Numbered from the stretch's first letter, positions 8,936 to 18,637 are shown. The stretch: 64,000 bases of DNA from Microbacterium lemovicicum (GCF_003991875.1 NZ_CP031423.1:1736001-1800000); one strand, 5' to 3'. The notes: a model not told the origin generated them from the letters alone. Numbers and translations are program-made.

Positions 8936-9763
8936 TTACGCGCCGACCTTGAACCGGGCGAACCCGGTCAGGGTGAGACCTGCGTCCTTGGCGACCTGCG
9001 CCACGGACTGCTTGTTGTCCTTCGCGTAGTCCTGGTCGAGCAGGGAGACCTGCTTGAAGAAGGCGTTGACGCGACCCTCGACGATCTTGGGCAGGGCGGC
9101 CTCGGGCTTGCCCTCGTTGCGGGAGATCTCGGTGACGATCTCGCGCTCCTTGTCGACGTCGGCCTCGGGGACCTCGCTGCGCGTGAGGTAGGACGGGTTG
9201 GCGAAGGAGATGTGCTGAGCGAGGCTGCGAGCGGTCTCCTTGTCGTCACCCGAGTACGCCAGGACCACGCCGACCTGCGGGGGCAGGTCCTTGCTGGTCT
9301 TGTGCAGGTAGACCTCGAAGTGCTCGCCGGTGAGGGTGCGCACGCGACGGAGCTCCACCTTCTCGCCGATGATGGCGGCCTCGTCGGAGATCAGCTGCTC
9401 GACGGTGACGTCGCCGGCGGGCGCTGCGAGCGCGGCCTCGACGGAGTCGGCCGAGACGGCGGCGGCCGCGTCGGCCACCTTGTCGGCGAGGGCGATGAAG
9501 CGCTCGTTCTTCGCGACGAAGTCGGTCTCGCAGGCCAGCTCGATGAGCGTGACCTTGCCGTCGCCCTCGCGAGCGGCGATGAGGCCCTCGCTGGTCGAGC
9601 GGTCGGCGCGCTTCGCGTTGCCCTTCGCGCCCTTGAGGCGGAGGATCTCGACGGCCTTCTCGACGTCGCCGTCGGCCTCTTCGAGAGCCTTCTTGGTGTC
9701 GACCATTCCGGTGCCGAGCTGCTCGCGCAGCGCCTTGATGTCGGCGATGGTGAAGTTGGCCAT
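8936..9763 (-). CDS. tsf: Elongation factor Ts
   Basis: A 275-residue EF-Ts, the guanine nucleotide exchange factor for EF-Tu. The start ATG at 9763 (MANFTIADIKALREQLGTGM) is preceded by AGGAG; the longer open frame upstream is intergenic. The N-terminal UBA-like domain with the conserved TGxGMVDTKKALxEA pattern and the EF-Tu-contacting segment EDCxTDFVAKN-like (here ELACETDFVAKNERF) are visible. Length is typical for actinobacteria. Confidence 0.97.
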   Translation of the reverse strand: MANFTIADIKALREQLGTGMVDTKKALEEADGDVEKAVEILRLKGAKGNAKRADRSTSEGLIAAREGDGKVTLIELACETDFVAKNERFIALADKVADAAAAVSADSVEAALAAPAGDVTVEQLISDEAAIIGEKVELRRVRTLTGEHFEVYLHKTSKDLPPQVGVVLAYSGDDKETARSLAQHISFANPSYLTRSEVPEADVDKEREIVTEISRNEGKPEAALPKIVEGRVNAFFKQVSLLDQDYAKDNKQSVAQVAKDAGLTLTGFARFKVGA

Positions 9764-9873
9764 GGTGTGGCTGCTCCTGTTTCTGCTGGATCGATGCGTC
9801 GTGTGCGTGGGGGGAGGATGCGACGGCGAGGTCGTCGCGGCGATACGCGACGGACCTCGCCGAGCGGATCCGA

Positions 9874-9912
9874 GGCGGGTGTCGAGCGGCGATCGGCCGC
9901 TCGTCACCCGCC
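9874..9912 (-). other. Strong intercistronic hairpin between rpsB and tsf
   Basis: Arms GGCGGGTG (9874-9881) and CACCCGCC (9905-9912) enclose a second 7-bp stem (CGAGCGG with CCGCTCG), giving about 15 bp in all. It begins 7 bases after the rpsB stop. No T-run follows on the minus strand, so it is more likely an attenuator or mRNA-stabilising structure than a full terminator. Confidence 0.6.
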
Positions 9913-9919
9913 GGGGGTG

Positions 9920-10882
9920 TTACTTGGCGTCAGCGGCCTCGGCGTCGGCGACCTCGGCGGCCGGCTCGCCCGCCTCGGCGGCGACGGCCGAGTCGTGCGC
10001 AGCGGCGCCCGCGGCGTCGGCGTCGGACTCGGTGGCGGCGATGGTCTCGGCCTCGACGTCGACCGCGTCAGCGGTGTCCGTCGCGGCGATGTTCTCGTCG
10101 GCGACCTTCTCGGTGCCCGCGGAGCCCTGCTCGAGCAGCTCGCGCTCCCAGTCGGCCAGGGGCTCGGCGGCCTCGGACTCGTCGGTGGGCTGGTGACGCT
10201 GGATCAGGCCCTCGGCCGCGGCGTCGGCGATGATGCGGGTGAGCAGGCCCACCGAGCGGATCGCGTCGTCGTTGCCGGGGATCGGGTACTGGAACTCGTC
10301 CGGGTCGGCGTTCGTGTCGAGGATGCCGATCACGGGGATGCCGAGCTTGCGCGACTCGTTGATCGCGAGGTGCTCGCGCTTGGCGTCGATGACCCAGATC
10401 GCCGACGGCGTCTTGGTCAGGTTGCGGATTCCGCCGAGCGACTTGTGCAGCTTGTCGAGCTCGCGCTTCTTGATCAGCAGCTCCTTCTTGGTGAACCCGC
10501 TCGCGGCGGGGTCCTCGAAGTTGAGCTCCTCGAGCTCCTTCATGCGCGCGAGGCGCTTGGAGACGGTGCTGAAGTTGGTCAGGAGACCACCGAGCCAGCG
10601 CTGGTTGACGTAGGGCTGGCCGACGCGGGTCGCCTGCTCGGCGATGACCTCCTGGGCCTGCTTCTTCGTGCCGACGAAGAGGACGGTGCCGCCGTGGGCG
10701 ACGGTCTCCTTCACGAACTCGTACGCCTTGTCGATGTACGACAGCGACTGCTGGAGGTCGATGATGTGGATGCCGGAGCGCTCGGTGAGGATGAAGCGCT
10801 TCACCTTCGGGTTCCACCGGCGGGTCTGGTGTCCGAAGTGCACGCCGCTGTCGAGCAGCTGGCGGATGGTGACGACGGCCAT
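9920..10882 (-). CDS. rpsB: 30S ribosomal protein S2 with long acidic tail
   Basis: A 320-residue S2. The conserved body ([20 protein letters not shown] near the N-terminus, [38 protein letters not shown]) ends near residue 240. The last ~70 residues are an Ala/Glu/Asp-rich low-complexity extension, making it longer than the ~240-260 usual in bacteria; such tails are common in actinobacterial S2. AGGAG precedes the ATG. It is first gene of the rpsB-tsf unit. Confidence 0.97.
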   Translation of the reverse strand: MAVVTIRQLLDSGVHFGHQTRRWNPKVKRFILTERSGIHIIDLQQSLSYIDKAYEFVKETVAHGGTVLFVGTKKQAQEVIAEQATRVGQPYVNQRWLGGLLTNFSTVSKRLARMKELEELNFEDPAASGFTKKELLIKKRELDKLHKSLGGIRNLTKTPSAIWVIDAKREHLAINESRKLGIPVIGILDTNADPDEFQYPIPGNDDAIRSVGLLTRIIADAAAEGLIQRHQPTDESEAAEPLADWERELLEQGSAGTEKVADENIAATDTADAVDVEAETIAATESDADAAGAAAHDSAVAAEAGEPAAEVADAEAADAK

Positions 10883-11206
10883 GGCCGTTCTCCTGTTCTC
10901 GGCGCGAATGCGCCGTCTGCGGTTGTCTCCGCCGGTGCGTTCGACCGGCGATCCTGGTGCCCCGGCTCCATGCCCGCACCCGCGGAGGACCGCGGGAGAC
11001 CGATGGGTGGGGATGCCGCGCCTGACCCTGATCCGCAGACCGGGATCGCAGCGCTGAGGGCACGCGAAGTCACCCCGATATCCGAGGTGCAGTTCTCAGT
11101 GTATCAGCCGGGTCGCGCGTCCTCCCCATGGTGGCAGGGGCGCCCCGTTCCCCGGAGCGAGCTGGTGGCGGCGTCCGGCGCCGGAGGACTGCACGACAGT
11201 GGACGG
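10883..11206. other. Divergent intergenic region between rpsB and the M23-fold gene
   Basis: There is no gene in these 324 bases. It should hold the rpsB promoter and mRNA leader on the minus strand and the start of the peptidase gene on the plus strand. A GATACACT element at about 11098-11105 (minus strand) is the best -10-like sequence, but no clear -35 is seen. One copy of the over-represented 9-mer is at 11011-11019. Confidence 0.4.
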
Positions 11207-11836
11207 ATGCTGCTCCCGACCGTGCATCCCCGCGCAGCGTCAGGGCGGGCCCGACGTGCGCGGCAGCGTTCTTCCCGGCTTCTCTGGGCCGCCGCGATCG
11301 TGGTGTCGATGGTGAGTTCGGGTGGACCGGCTGCAGCCGACCCCGGAGCGGGGGTCGCTGCCGTCGACTCGCGCGCTGCGATCACGGGTCCGACGGCGGG
11401 TTCGGCCACGGAGGCGGTCGACCTCGCGGCGCTCGGATGGGTGTGGCCGGCCGAGCCGTTCCGACTTGTGCGTCCGTTCGCGGCACCCGCGCACGAGTAC
11501 GGGCCGGGACACCGCGGCATCGACCTCGATCTGGTGGGCGGGGAGGCGCTCCGCGCGCCGGCGGACGGAGTGGTGGCGTTCGCCGGGTCGGTGGCCGGAC
11601 GTGGCATCCTCACGATCGATCACGGCGGCGGGCTGGTCACGACGCTCGAGCCGGCCGCGTCGGACCTCGCTCCCGGCACGATCGTCGCGCGCGGAGCGCC
11701 GGTCGCCACCCTGGGCTCGGGCGGGCATGCGGCGGCCGGCACGGTGCACTTCGGTGTGCGGCTGGACGGGCGTTACATCAACCCGCTGCTGCTCCTCGGT
11801 GACATCCCCCGGGCGGTGCTGCTGCCGTGCTGCTGA
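11207..11836 (+). CDS. Secreted M23-fold (LytM-like) protein, possibly inactive
   Basis: A 209-residue product if started at the ATG at 11207; an in-frame GTG at 11165 with GGAGCGAG nearby is an alternative. A basic N-terminus plus hydrophobic stretch (residues ~24-44, ending AAA-D) looks like a signal peptide. The M23 core follows: HRGIDLD (His102 and Asp106 as zinc ligands) and VHFGVR (His181). The usual HxH pair of LytM enzymes reads T-V-H here, so the general-base histidine is replaced by Thr; this suggests a degenerate, non-catalytic domain. It sits beside rpsB, a placement seen for this family in actinobacteria. Confidence 0.8.
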   Translation: MLLPTVHPRAASGRARRARQRSSRLLWAAAIVVSMVSSGGPAAADPGAGVAAVDSRAAITGPTAGSATEAVDLAALGWVWPAEPFRLVRPFAAPAHEYGPGHRGIDLDLVGGEALRAPADGVVAFAGSVAGRGILTIDHGGGLVTTLEPAASDLAPGTIVARGAPVATLGSGGHAAAGTVHFGVRLDGRYINPLLLLGDIPRAVLLPCC

Positions 11837-11937
11837 CGCGCGCCGCCTCGCCGCGTGCGTTCGTCGGTTCCGCGCGGACGAGGATCTCGATGCGCTGACA
11901 CGCCCCTGCGGCCGACAGCCGTGCGCGGTTCGGCAGG

Positions 11938-12513
11938 TCAGTCGCCGGTGCGGACGGAGTTGCGCTGGCCCTGGTCGAGGACGGTGCCCAGCTCCGTGGC
12001 CGTCACGGAGTTGTCGTTGCCGTTGACGGCGACGGATCCTGCCCGCGCCTGCACCTCGACCTCGTTGCGGTCGCCGTTGAGCACGATGGAGTCGATGGCG
12101 CTCACGTCGACCTCGTTCTCCTGGCCGGCCACCGTGAGCGTGTTGACGTCGCCGGCGTCGACCTCGGCCCGATCCCCCGCGATCTCCAGCGTCCCGATCC
12201 GGGCATCCCGCGCGTCGAGCTCGATGTCGGCGCCGGCCACCACGACGTACGGGCAGTCGCCGGTGACCGTGTGGTCCCGGGCGTCGTCCGCGACCGTGAC
12301 GGCCGCTCCGCCGCAGTCGACCGGCCCGGCAGAGCCCTGAGTGCGGGAGGAGCCGGACGTCGCATCTCCGGCCGAGGTGCTCGTTCCGGGCCGCGGGGCG
12401 GAGTCGCCGCCGTTCGAGGAGGAGCCCATCGGGACGCAGCCGGACAGGACGACGGCCAGCGCGCCCGCGGTCGCGAGCGCGGCGATGGAGTGACGGGCCG
12501 AGCGTGTGCGCAT
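11938..12513 (-). CDS. DUF3060 lipoprotein
   Basis: A 191-residue protein with a lipoprotein signal (VVLSGC, lipidated Cys near residue 26) followed by a Ser/Gly/Thr-rich linker. The C-terminal ~110 residues form a repetitive beta-rich domain with DIELDARDARIGTLEIAGDRAEVDAGDVNTLTVAGQENEVDV-like turns, characteristic of DUF3060. It is predicted to be attached to the outer face of the membrane. The function of the family is unknown. It is a single gene on the minus strand between the M23-fold gene and xerC. Confidence 0.85.
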   Translation of the reverse strand: MRTRSARHSIAALATAGALAVVLSGCVPMGSSSNGGDSAPRPGTSTSAGDATSGSSRTQGSAGPVDCGGAAVTVADDARDHTVTGDCPYVVVAGADIELDARDARIGTLEIAGDRAEVDAGDVNTLTVAGQENEVDVSAIDSIVLNGDRNEVEVQARAGSVAVNGNDNSVTATELGTVLDQGQRNSVRTGD

Positions 12514-12626
12514 GAGTCCAGGTTAGGCGCAGGGGCCACCGGAACGTCTCGCGCCTCCCCGTCGTGGCGGAGTGCGCCGGGGCGGCGTGCGCCGGGGCGG
12601 CGTGCCGCCCGCGGCGGCGTCGAGCG

Positions 12627-13607
12627 TCAGGCGCGCGGGTGGGCGAGCTTGTACGTCGAGACGAGCCGCTCGCTCGACACGTGGGTGTAGATCTGGGTCG
12701 TGCCGAGGCTCGCGTGGCCGAGCATCTCCTGCACCGAGCGCAGGTCGGCACCACCGTCGAGCAGGTGGGTGGCGGCGGAGTGCCGCAGGGCGTGCGGACC
12801 GGTGGCCGACGACCCCATGGCCGCCCCGACGGTGCGCGAGACCAGGTCGTACACGGTGCGCGTGGAGAGCCGCCCGCCCCGCGCTCCGAGGAAGAGGGCC
12901 GGTGCGGAGGTCAGACCTGCGTCGCGCGCCGTCGTCCGCTGCGCGGTGCCGGCAGCTCCACCTCGGCCGCCGTTCGTCGGATCCGCCGCCCGAGCCCGCA
13001 ACGCCGGGCGCCCGGTCCGCAGATAGGCGTCGAGCGCCGCGGCCGCCGGTCCGCCGAACGGCACGACGCGATCCTTCGACCCCTTGCCGCGCACCCGGGC
13101 GGTGCGGCGTCCGAGGTCGACGTCGCCGTCGTCCAGCCCGCACAGCTCCGACACGCGCACCGCCGCCCCGTAGAGCAGTTCGAGGACGGCGTGGTCGCGC
13201 AGCGCGAGCGGGTCGCCGTCCGCGGTACGGGCGGCCGCAGCATCCAGGACCTCCTGCATCGAGGCCGCCGAGGCGACGGCGGGCAGCGTCCGCGCGCGCT
13301 TGGGGGCGATGAGACGCAGGCTCGGATCCGTCTCGATGAGACCGCTCTCGAGCGCCCAGGCGAAGAAGGCGCGGGCCGCCGCGGTGCGACGGGCCACGGT
13401 CGCGCGCGCCGCTCCCGACTGGGTGGCACGCCACGCCCACTCCCGCAGATGCTCGAGGTCGACGTCGGTGAGCTCGGTCACGGCGGGTGCGACCGTCGCG
13501 GCCAGGTCGGCGAGGTCGCTGCGGTAGGCGCGCACGGTGGCGGGCGAGAGGCGGCGCACGTCGGCGAGGTGCGCGGTCCACGCCGCGATGGCCTCCTCGA
13601 TGCGCAT
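12627..13607 (-). CDS. xerC: Tyrosine recombinase XerC
   Basis: I chose the ATG at 13607 ([20 protein letters not shown]); the longer frame runs into dprA. The 326-residue recombinase has an N-terminal SAM-like core-binding domain (residues ~1-90) and a catalytic domain. Visible catalytic residues are Arg in GAAVRVSEL, Lys in [11 protein letters not shown], His-x-x-Arg in [12 protein letters not shown], His in [15 protein letters not shown] and the nucleophile Tyr in the same segment. A Gly/Thr/Arg-rich insertion of about 25 residues sits between the Lys strand and the HxxR helix, which explains the length above the usual ~300. It resolves chromosome dimers at dif with XerD. It lies 16 bases after dprA. 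Confidence 0.9.
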   Translation of the reverse strand: MRIEEAIAAWTAHLADVRRLSPATVRAYRSDLADLAATVAPAVTELTDVDLEHLREWAWRATQSGAARATVARRTAAARAFFAWALESGLIETDPSLRLIAPKRARTLPAVASAASMQEVLDAAAARTADGDPLALRDHAVLELLYGAAVRVSELCGLDDGDVDLGRRTARVRGKGSKDRVVPFGGPAAAALDAYLRTGRPALRARAADPTNGGRGGAAGTAQRTTARDAGLTSAPALFLGARGGRLSTRTVYDLVSRTVGAAMGSSATGPHALRHSAATHLLDGGADLRSVQEMLGHASLGTTQIYTHVSSERLVSTYKLAHPRA

Positions 13608-13623
13608 GCTCCCAGCATGCCCG

Positions 13624-14868
13624 TCACCGCCCGATGCCCGGGGACGCCGCGCGCGGGAGCATGCGCCATCCCGCCGAGCCGCTCTGCACGCCTCCCTCGA
13701 GCAGGAGCAGGCCCAGCACACCCTCGACGTCCTCCTGCGCCATCCCGGCGAGGCGGGCGATGTCGCCGCCGGTCCGCCACGTGCGCGTGCTGAGTGCGTC
13801 GAGCACGCGCGAGCGATCGTCGGTGCGCGGGCGGTGCTCTGCGAGCGGGTCGCCGGAAGTCGGCCACAGCGCGTCGCCGTCCAGCGCGAGCAGCTCGCGC
13901 GCGTCATCGGCGGAGGTGATGCAACGGGCGTCGAACTCCCGCAGGAGCCGATGGCACCCCGTCGACGCCGCGCTCGTGATCGGTCCGGGCACCGCGCCCA
14001 GCGGGCGCCCGAGCGACGCGGCGTGCGCGGCGGTGTTCAAGGAACCGCTGCGCCAGCCCGCTTCGACCACCACCGTGGCATCGCTCAGCGCGGCGATCAG
14101 CCGGTTCCGCTGGAGGAATCGCCACTTGGTCGGCGCGGTGCCGCACGGCGCCTCGCTCACGACCGCCCCCGTCGACACGATGCGACCGATGAGGTCGGAA
14201 TGGCCCACGGGATAGGGGCGATCGACACCGCCGGCGAGAAGTGCGAACGTCGTGCCGCCGGCCCCCAGCGCGGCACGGTGGGCGGCTCCGTCGATGCCGT
14301 AGGCCGCCCCCGACACGATGGTGATGCCGGTGGCGGCCAGGCTCGCGCCGAGCTCCACCGCGACGGCCTCGCCGTAACCGGTCGCCGCGCGCGCTCCCAC
14401 CAGGGCCAGCGCAGGGGCCGGCGCGGAGAGGAGCGCGGGATCACCGCGCACCCACAGAGCCAGGGGCGCGTGCGCTCCGAGGTCGTCCACCCGGGCAGGC
14501 CAGTGCTCATCCTCTGGACACAGGGAGACGCACCGCGCCCTGCGGGCCGCTTCGAGCGCCGTCCGCACGGCGTCGCCCGCCCGTCTCGGCAGCCAGCGGC
14601 GCGCACCCCGGTCGCCGTCGGACGCATCGATCCCCGCGCGCACGAAGACGTCCGGCGCCATGTCGACGCGCAGCTCCCCCAGCGCCGCCGCCGGCCCGAG
14701 GGCGGACACGAAACGGTGTGCGACGCTGTCCCCGGGCTCGACCAGGGTGCTCCACACCAGCCGCGCATACCGATCCTCCACAGCCTCGTCGGACATCGCT
14801 TCCACTCCGCCCACGATGCCGCTCAGCGCCTCGCGCGCGGAGCGCGGATCCAGGTCGGGACCGGTCAT
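13624..14868 (-). CDS. dprA: DNA-processing protein DprA/Smf
   Basis: A 414-residue DprA, longer than the ~300-380 usual because of an N-terminal helical domain. The Rossmann-type core is clear: [30 protein letters not shown] (near residue 215), [13 protein letters not shown] and [32 protein letters not shown]-terminal winged-helix region ([25 protein letters not shown]) is also present. DprA loads RecA on incoming single-stranded DNA during transformation. Its stop-start overlap with comM upstream (4 bases) marks the conserved comM-dprA pair. Confidence 0.93.
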   Translation of the reverse strand: MTGPDLDPRSAREALSGIVGGVEAMSDEAVEDRYARLVWSTLVEPGDSVAHRFVSALGPAAALGELRVDMAPDVFVRAGIDASDGDRGARRWLPRRAGDAVRTALEAARRARCVSLCPEDEHWPARVDDLGAHAPLALWVRGDPALLSAPAPALALVGARAATGYGEAVAVELGASLAATGITIVSGAAYGIDGAAHRAALGAGGTTFALLAGGVDRPYPVGHSDLIGRIVSTGAVVSEAPCGTAPTKWRFLQRNRLIAALSDATVVVEAGWRSGSLNTAAHAASLGRPLGAVPGPITSAASTGCHRLLREFDARCITSADDARELLALDGDALWPTSGDPLAEHRPRTDDRSRVLDALSTRTWRTGGDIARLAGMAQEDVEGVLGLLLLEGGVQSGSAGWRMLPRAASPGIGR

Positions 14869-16391
14869 GCGGTGATGCCCCTTTTCAGGAACAGGGCGCG
14901 ACCGATGTGCTGCGCGTCGAGGCGGTCATGTCGGCTGAGATCCGCGAGCGACCACGCCACGCGCAGCACCCGGTCGTAGCCGCGCAGCGTGAGGGAGCCG
15001 CGGTGCAGCGCCGCATCGAGCGGCCGTCGCACGACGGGCGGCGGCGCGAGCGGCCCCTGCCTCAGCCATGCACCCGACACCTGCGCGTTGAGCCGCCACG
15101 GCGTGGCGCGGAGGCGCCGTGCGGCTCGTTCGCGCGCCTCGCCCACCCGGACCTTCGCCTCCGCCGTGGTGGTGCCGGGTTCGGCGGCCCCGGCGTGGGC
15201 GACGGACACCCGCCGCATCGAGAGCTCGATGTCGATGCGGTCGATCAGCGGACCGGAGAGGCGGCCCAGGTAGCGGCGGATGGCGATCGGCGGGCAGACG
15301 CACGCGCCGCCGGGCACGCCGTAGTTGCCGCACGGACACGGATTGGTCGCCACGACGAGCTGGAATCGTGCGGGGAAGGATGCCGTCGCCCCGGCCCTGC
15401 TGATGGTGATGGCTCCGCTCTCCAGAGGCTGCCGCAGGGCGTCGAGCGCGGAGGAGGCGAACTCCCCGGCCTCGTCGAGGAAGAGGACGCCGTCGCTCGC
15501 GCGGGCGATCGCCCCGGGACGGATCAGGCGGCTCCCGCCGCCGACGAGGGCCGCGACGCTCGCGCTGTGGTGCGGGGCCTCGAACGGCGGTGTGCGCTCC
15601 AGGTCGGCGATCCGCTCCCCCGCCAGCGACCGGATCGACGCCGACGCCAGGGCGGCTTCGTCGTCGAGCGGCGGGAGGATGCCGGGGAGCCGCTCCGCGA
15701 GCATCGTCTTGCCGGCGCCCGGAGGTCCGCTCATGAGGATGTGGTGACCGCCGGCGGCCGCGACGACGAGGGCGTCGACGGCGTCGCGCTGGCCGATCAC
15801 CTCGGCGAGCTCGCGATCGGGTGCCCGCAGCGTCGTCGTCGCGGGCTGGGTGACGGGCTCGCGCTCCCGCACGGCGATGTCGGCGCCGTGCCAGCGTGCG
15901 ACGTCGCCGAGACTGACCGCTCCGAGCACCTCCACGCCCTGCACCAGCCGTGCCTCCTCGAGGTTGGCGTAGGGCACCACGACGCGGCCGATTCCCGCGC
16001 GGGCGGAGGCGAGCACGGACGGCAGCACGCCCGGAATGGGCCGGAGTCTCCCGTCGAGTCCGAGCTCCCCGAGGTGCACCGTGGCGGCCACGGAAGCGGC
16101 ATCCATCGGAATCTCCGTGGCGAGGCACGCGATGGCCACCGCGACGTCGAAGCCGGACCCCTGCTTCGGAAGGCTCGCGGGTGACAGGTTCACGGTCAGG
16201 CGTCGGCGAGGCAGCGGCAGGTCGCTGTTCGCGCACGCGTTGTGGACGCGCTGCACGGCCTCGGCGAGCGCCTTGTCGGGCAGGCCGATGATGCGGAAAT
16301 CGGGGATCTGGTTGGTGAGGTCGGCCTCGACCTCCACGAGCGCGCCCTCCAGCCCCGCGAGCGCGACGGCCCACGTCCGAGCGACGGTCAT
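14865..16391 (-). CDS. comM: YifB/ComM family Mg-chelatase-like AAA+ helicase
   Basis: A 508-residue protein. An N-terminal Lon-protease-like domain (residues ~1-165, including KQGSGFDVAVAIACL) precedes an AAA+ module with Walker A GPPGAGKTML, Walker B VLFLDEAGEF and sensor segments, and a C-terminal Mg-chelatase-type domain. CPCGNYG and CVCPP cysteines are visible. In Vibrio, ComM is a hexameric helicase that promotes branch migration of transforming DNA. The gene overlaps yraN upstream and dprA downstream by 4 bases each. Confidence 0.93.
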   Translation of the reverse strand: MTVARTWAVALAGLEGALVEVEADLTNQIPDFRIIGLPDKALAEAVQRVHNACANSDLPLPRRRLTVNLSPASLPKQGSGFDVAVAIACLATEIPMDAASVAATVHLGELGLDGRLRPIPGVLPSVLASARAGIGRVVVPYANLEEARLVQGVEVLGAVSLGDVARWHGADIAVREREPVTQPATTTLRAPDRELAEVIGQRDAVDALVVAAAGGHHILMSGPPGAGKTMLAERLPGILPPLDDEAALASASIRSLAGERIADLERTPPFEAPHHSASVAALVGGGSRLIRPGAIARASDGVLFLDEAGEFASSALDALRQPLESGAITISRAGATASFPARFQLVVATNPCPCGNYGVPGGACVCPPIAIRRYLGRLSGPLIDRIDIELSMRRVSVAHAGAAEPGTTTAEAKVRVGEARERAARRLRATPWRLNAQVSGAWLRQGPLAPPPVVRRPLDAALHRGSLTLRGYDRVLRVAWSLADLSRHDRLDAQHIGRALFLKRGITA

Positions 16392-16750
16392 GCGACGTCC
16401 TCGAGGTGCTCGAGCCGAGCGGTGCGCGGATCGGGGCCGGTGATCGCGACCGCGTCGACGCGCAGGCGTCGGCCCTGCACGGCGGCGGGATGAGCGGCGA
16501 CCCAGGCCATCGCGAGCCGCCAGAGCCGGCGGCGCTTGCGCGCATCGATCGCTTCGAGCGGATGGCCGAACGCCTCCCCCGCGCGCGTCTTGACCTCGAC
16601 GACGACCAGCGCGGACGCCGTCGCGGCCACGAGGTCGAGCTCACCCTCGCCGGTGCGCCAGTTGCGGTCGAGCACCTCCCACCCCAGGGATCGCAGATGC
16701 TCCTCGGCGCGGTCCTCGCCCGCGCGCCCTCGTTCGTCCTTCTTCGCCAT
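16388..16750 (-). CDS. YraN family (UPF0102) nuclease-like protein
   Basis: A 120-residue protein with the family pattern: GRAGEDRAEEHLRSLGWEVLDRNWR, then GELDLVA and VVVEVKTR, the E-D-ExK residues of a restriction-endonuclease-like (PD-(D/E)XK) fold. A DNA or Holliday junction processing role has been proposed for relatives but is not settled. Its 4-base overlap with comM makes one translation-coupled unit with comM and dprA. Confidence 0.9.
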   Translation of the reverse strand: MAKKDERGRAGEDRAEEHLRSLGWEVLDRNWRTGEGELDLVAATASALVVVEVKTRAGEAFGHPLEAIDARKRRRLWRLAMAWVAAHPAAVQGRRLRVDAVAITGPDPRTARLEHLEDVA

Positions 16751-16841
16751 GACGCGATGCTCGCGCGGCGGAGACGCTCAGAATGGGCGGAGCGAGCCGA
16801 TCGGAGGCATGACCGCAGTCATCACCCGCTGGGGAGGAGCC

Positions 16842-17165
16842 TCAGGAGTCGAGCGACAGCTCTTCGGGAAGGTGGAAGTCGCGGCGCGTGAGCTCTTCGA
16901 CGTTGACGTCCTTGAAGGTCAGCACCCGGACCGACTTCACGAACCGGTCGGCGCGGTAGATGTCCCAGACCCAGACGTCCGTCATGGAGATCTCGAAGTA
17001 GAAGTCGTGTTCGGTGTCCCGCCGCACGACATCGACCTCGTTCGCGAGGTAGAACCGGCGCTCGGTCTCGATCACGTACTGGAACTGCGACACGACGTCG
17101 CGGTACTCGCGGTACAGCGCGAGCTCGAGTTCGCGGTCGTAGTCTTCGAAGACCTCGTCATCCAT
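16842..17165 (-). CDS. DUF2469 family protein
   Basis: A 107-residue acidic protein (MDDEVFEDYDRELELALYREYRDV...), rich in Tyr, Phe and Asp/Glu. It matches the actinobacteria-specific DUF2469 family, which is almost always found between rnhB and yraN, exactly as here. Its residues FYLANEVDVVRRDTEHDFYFEISMTDVWVWDIYR are the family core. It is cytoplasmic and of unknown function. Confidence 0.92.
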   Translation of the reverse strand: MDDEVFEDYDRELELALYREYRDVVSQFQYVIETERRFYLANEVDVVRRDTEHDFYFEISMTDVWVWDIYRADRFVKSVRVLTFKDVNVEELTRRDFHLPEELSLDS

Positions 17166-17207
17166 GGTGAGTCCATCCTAGGCGTGGGCGCCGAGGCCCG
17201 GACGACG

Positions 17208-17867
17208 TCAGAACAGCGTCGGCGCGTCCGCGATCGACCACGACGAGCGGTGATGCACGCTGATGCCGCGCGAGCGGATGGCGTCGCGGTGCTCCGGGCT
17301 GGCATACCCCTTGTTGCGCGCCCATTGGTAGTGCGGCTGGCCGTGGTGCAGGTCGCCCATCAGCTCATCGCGGGCCACCTTGGCGATGACGGATGCCGCG
17401 GCCGCGCTCGCGCAGTCGCGGTCGGCTTTGATCACCGGACGCACGTTGAGTCCGGATCCGCCCGCCGCCGAGATGTAGTCGTAGTTGCCGTCGAGGATCA
17501 CGATGCAGTCCTCCGCACGGACGCCCGCGCCCCGCAGCTCGGCCAGCGCCCGCAGCGCGGCGTTGCCGAGCGCGCGCATGATGCCCACCTCGTCGATCTC
17601 GGTGGATGAGGCCCACCCCACGGCACTGGCCGACACCCACGACGCGGCACGGGCCGCGACATCCGCCCGTCTGTGCTCGGGTACGAGCTTGGAGTCGCGC
17701 AGGCCCGCGGGCACGCGCCGGCGCGCATCCCGGGCGTCGACCACGGCGGCGCCGACGGCGACGGGGCCCGCGAGGGCCCCGCGGCCGACCTCGTCGCACG
17801 CGATCACGAGCGGATGCTCGCGCAGCAGCCGGCGCTCGAGGGTGAGACGTGGCTCGACGACCGTCAC
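17208..17867 (-). CDS. rnhB: Ribonuclease HII
   Basis: The GTG at 17867 overlaps the lepB stop as GTGA and gives a 219-residue enzyme (VTVVEPRLTLERRL...). Catalytic acidic residues are seen in ACDEVGRGALAGP (Asp-Glu pair near residue 21), ILDGNYDY (Asp near 120) and KADRDCASAAAASVIAKVARD (Asp near 143). RNase HII removes ribonucleotides and RNA from RNA-DNA hybrids. The lepB-rnhB-DUF2469 order is the usual actinobacterial arrangement. Confidence 0.95.
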   Translation of the reverse strand: MTVVEPRLTLERRLLREHPLVIACDEVGRGALAGPVAVGAAVVDARDARRRVPAGLRDSKLVPEHRRADVAARAASWVSASAVGWASSTEIDEVGIMRALGNAALRALAELRGAGVRAEDCIVILDGNYDYISAAGGSGLNVRPVIKADRDCASAAAASVIAKVARDELMGDLHHGQPHYQWARNKGYASPEHRDAIRSRGISVHHRSSWSIADAPTLF

Positions 17868-18637
17868 TTCGATGCGCCCCCGGCGGCGGGAGCCGGAACG
17901 CCGGCGAACACCTCGTGATGGAAGTCGAGCACGCCGAAGCGGTCGAACGGCCACGTGATGACGAAGGCGCGCCCCACGACGTTGTCGATCGGCACGAAGC
18001 CGCGGCCGGGCTGGTCGGTGTTGTAGCGGGAGTCCTTGGACTGGTTGCGATTGTCGCCCAGCACCCACAGCGATCCCTCGGGGACGGTGACGTCGAAGGG
18101 GATGGCGGAGGCGGGGTCGGACGGGGCGAGCTTCGTGTACGGCGTCTCGTCCACGGGGACCCCGTTGACCGTCAGCTGCCCGATGCCGTTGCAGCACACC
18201 ACGTGATCGCCGGGCAGTCCGATGATGCGCTTGATGAGGTGGTCGTCGCTGTCGGGCGCCGACAGACCGACGAGCGACAGCAGCCAGTCGCCGGCCTCGA
18301 CCAGCGGCGGACGTGCAGGAGACGTCGAGGGAGGCAGCCACCCGCCCGGGTCGCGGAAGACCACGACATCGCCGCGGCTGTACTCGCCGAATCGCGGGGT
18401 GATCTCGTCGACGAGGATGCGGTCCTTGACCTGCAGCGTGTTCTCCATCGACCCGGAGGGGATGTAGAACGACCGCACGAGGAACGTCTTGACGAGGAAC
18501 GACACCAGGATCGCGATGAGCACGATCACGAGCACGTCGCGCAGGAAGTACAGCCAGCCGCGCCGGCGAGCGGGGGCGTCGCCGGCGTCCGGCCGGGCGG
18601 GGCTCGGAGACGCGGAGGCCGTGTGCTCGGTCGTCAT
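17864..18637 (-). CDS. lepB: Signal peptidase I
   Basis: I chose the ATG at 18637 because AAAGGA lies at good distance; in-frame ATGs further up (18658, 18694) lack a ribosome site. The 257-residue product has a cytoplasmic Ala/Pro-rich N-terminus, one membrane anchor (residues ~35-58) and the S26 motifs: FYIPSGSMENTL (catalytic Ser), HLIKRIIGLPGD (catalytic Lys), and GDNRNQSKDSR. It cleaves secretory signal peptides. It is coupled to rnhB by a GTGA overlap. Confidence 0.95.
   Translation of the reverse strand: MTTEHTASASPSPARPDAGDAPARRRGWLYFLRDVLVIVLIAILVSFLVKTFLVRSFYIPSGSMENTLQVKDRILVDEITPRFGEYSRGDVVVFRDPGGWLPPSTSPARPPLVEAGDWLLSLVGLSAPDSDDHLIKRIIGLPGDHVVCCNGIGQLTVNGVPVDETPYTKLAPSDPASAIPFDVTVPEGSLWVLGDNRNQSKDSRYNTDQPGRGFVPIDNVVGRAFVITWPFDRFGVLDFHHEVFAGVPAPAAGGASK

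Noticed and set aside
8459..11164. Long plus-strand open frame running into the M23-fold gene
   Set aside because: It is antisense to pyrH, tsf and rpsB, which are certain; only the 3' end after about 11165 is a gene.
12572..12601. 15-base tandem repeat GTGCGCCGGGGCGGC x2
   Set aside because: A short GC-rich duplication just after xerC; likely slippage, with no sign of function.
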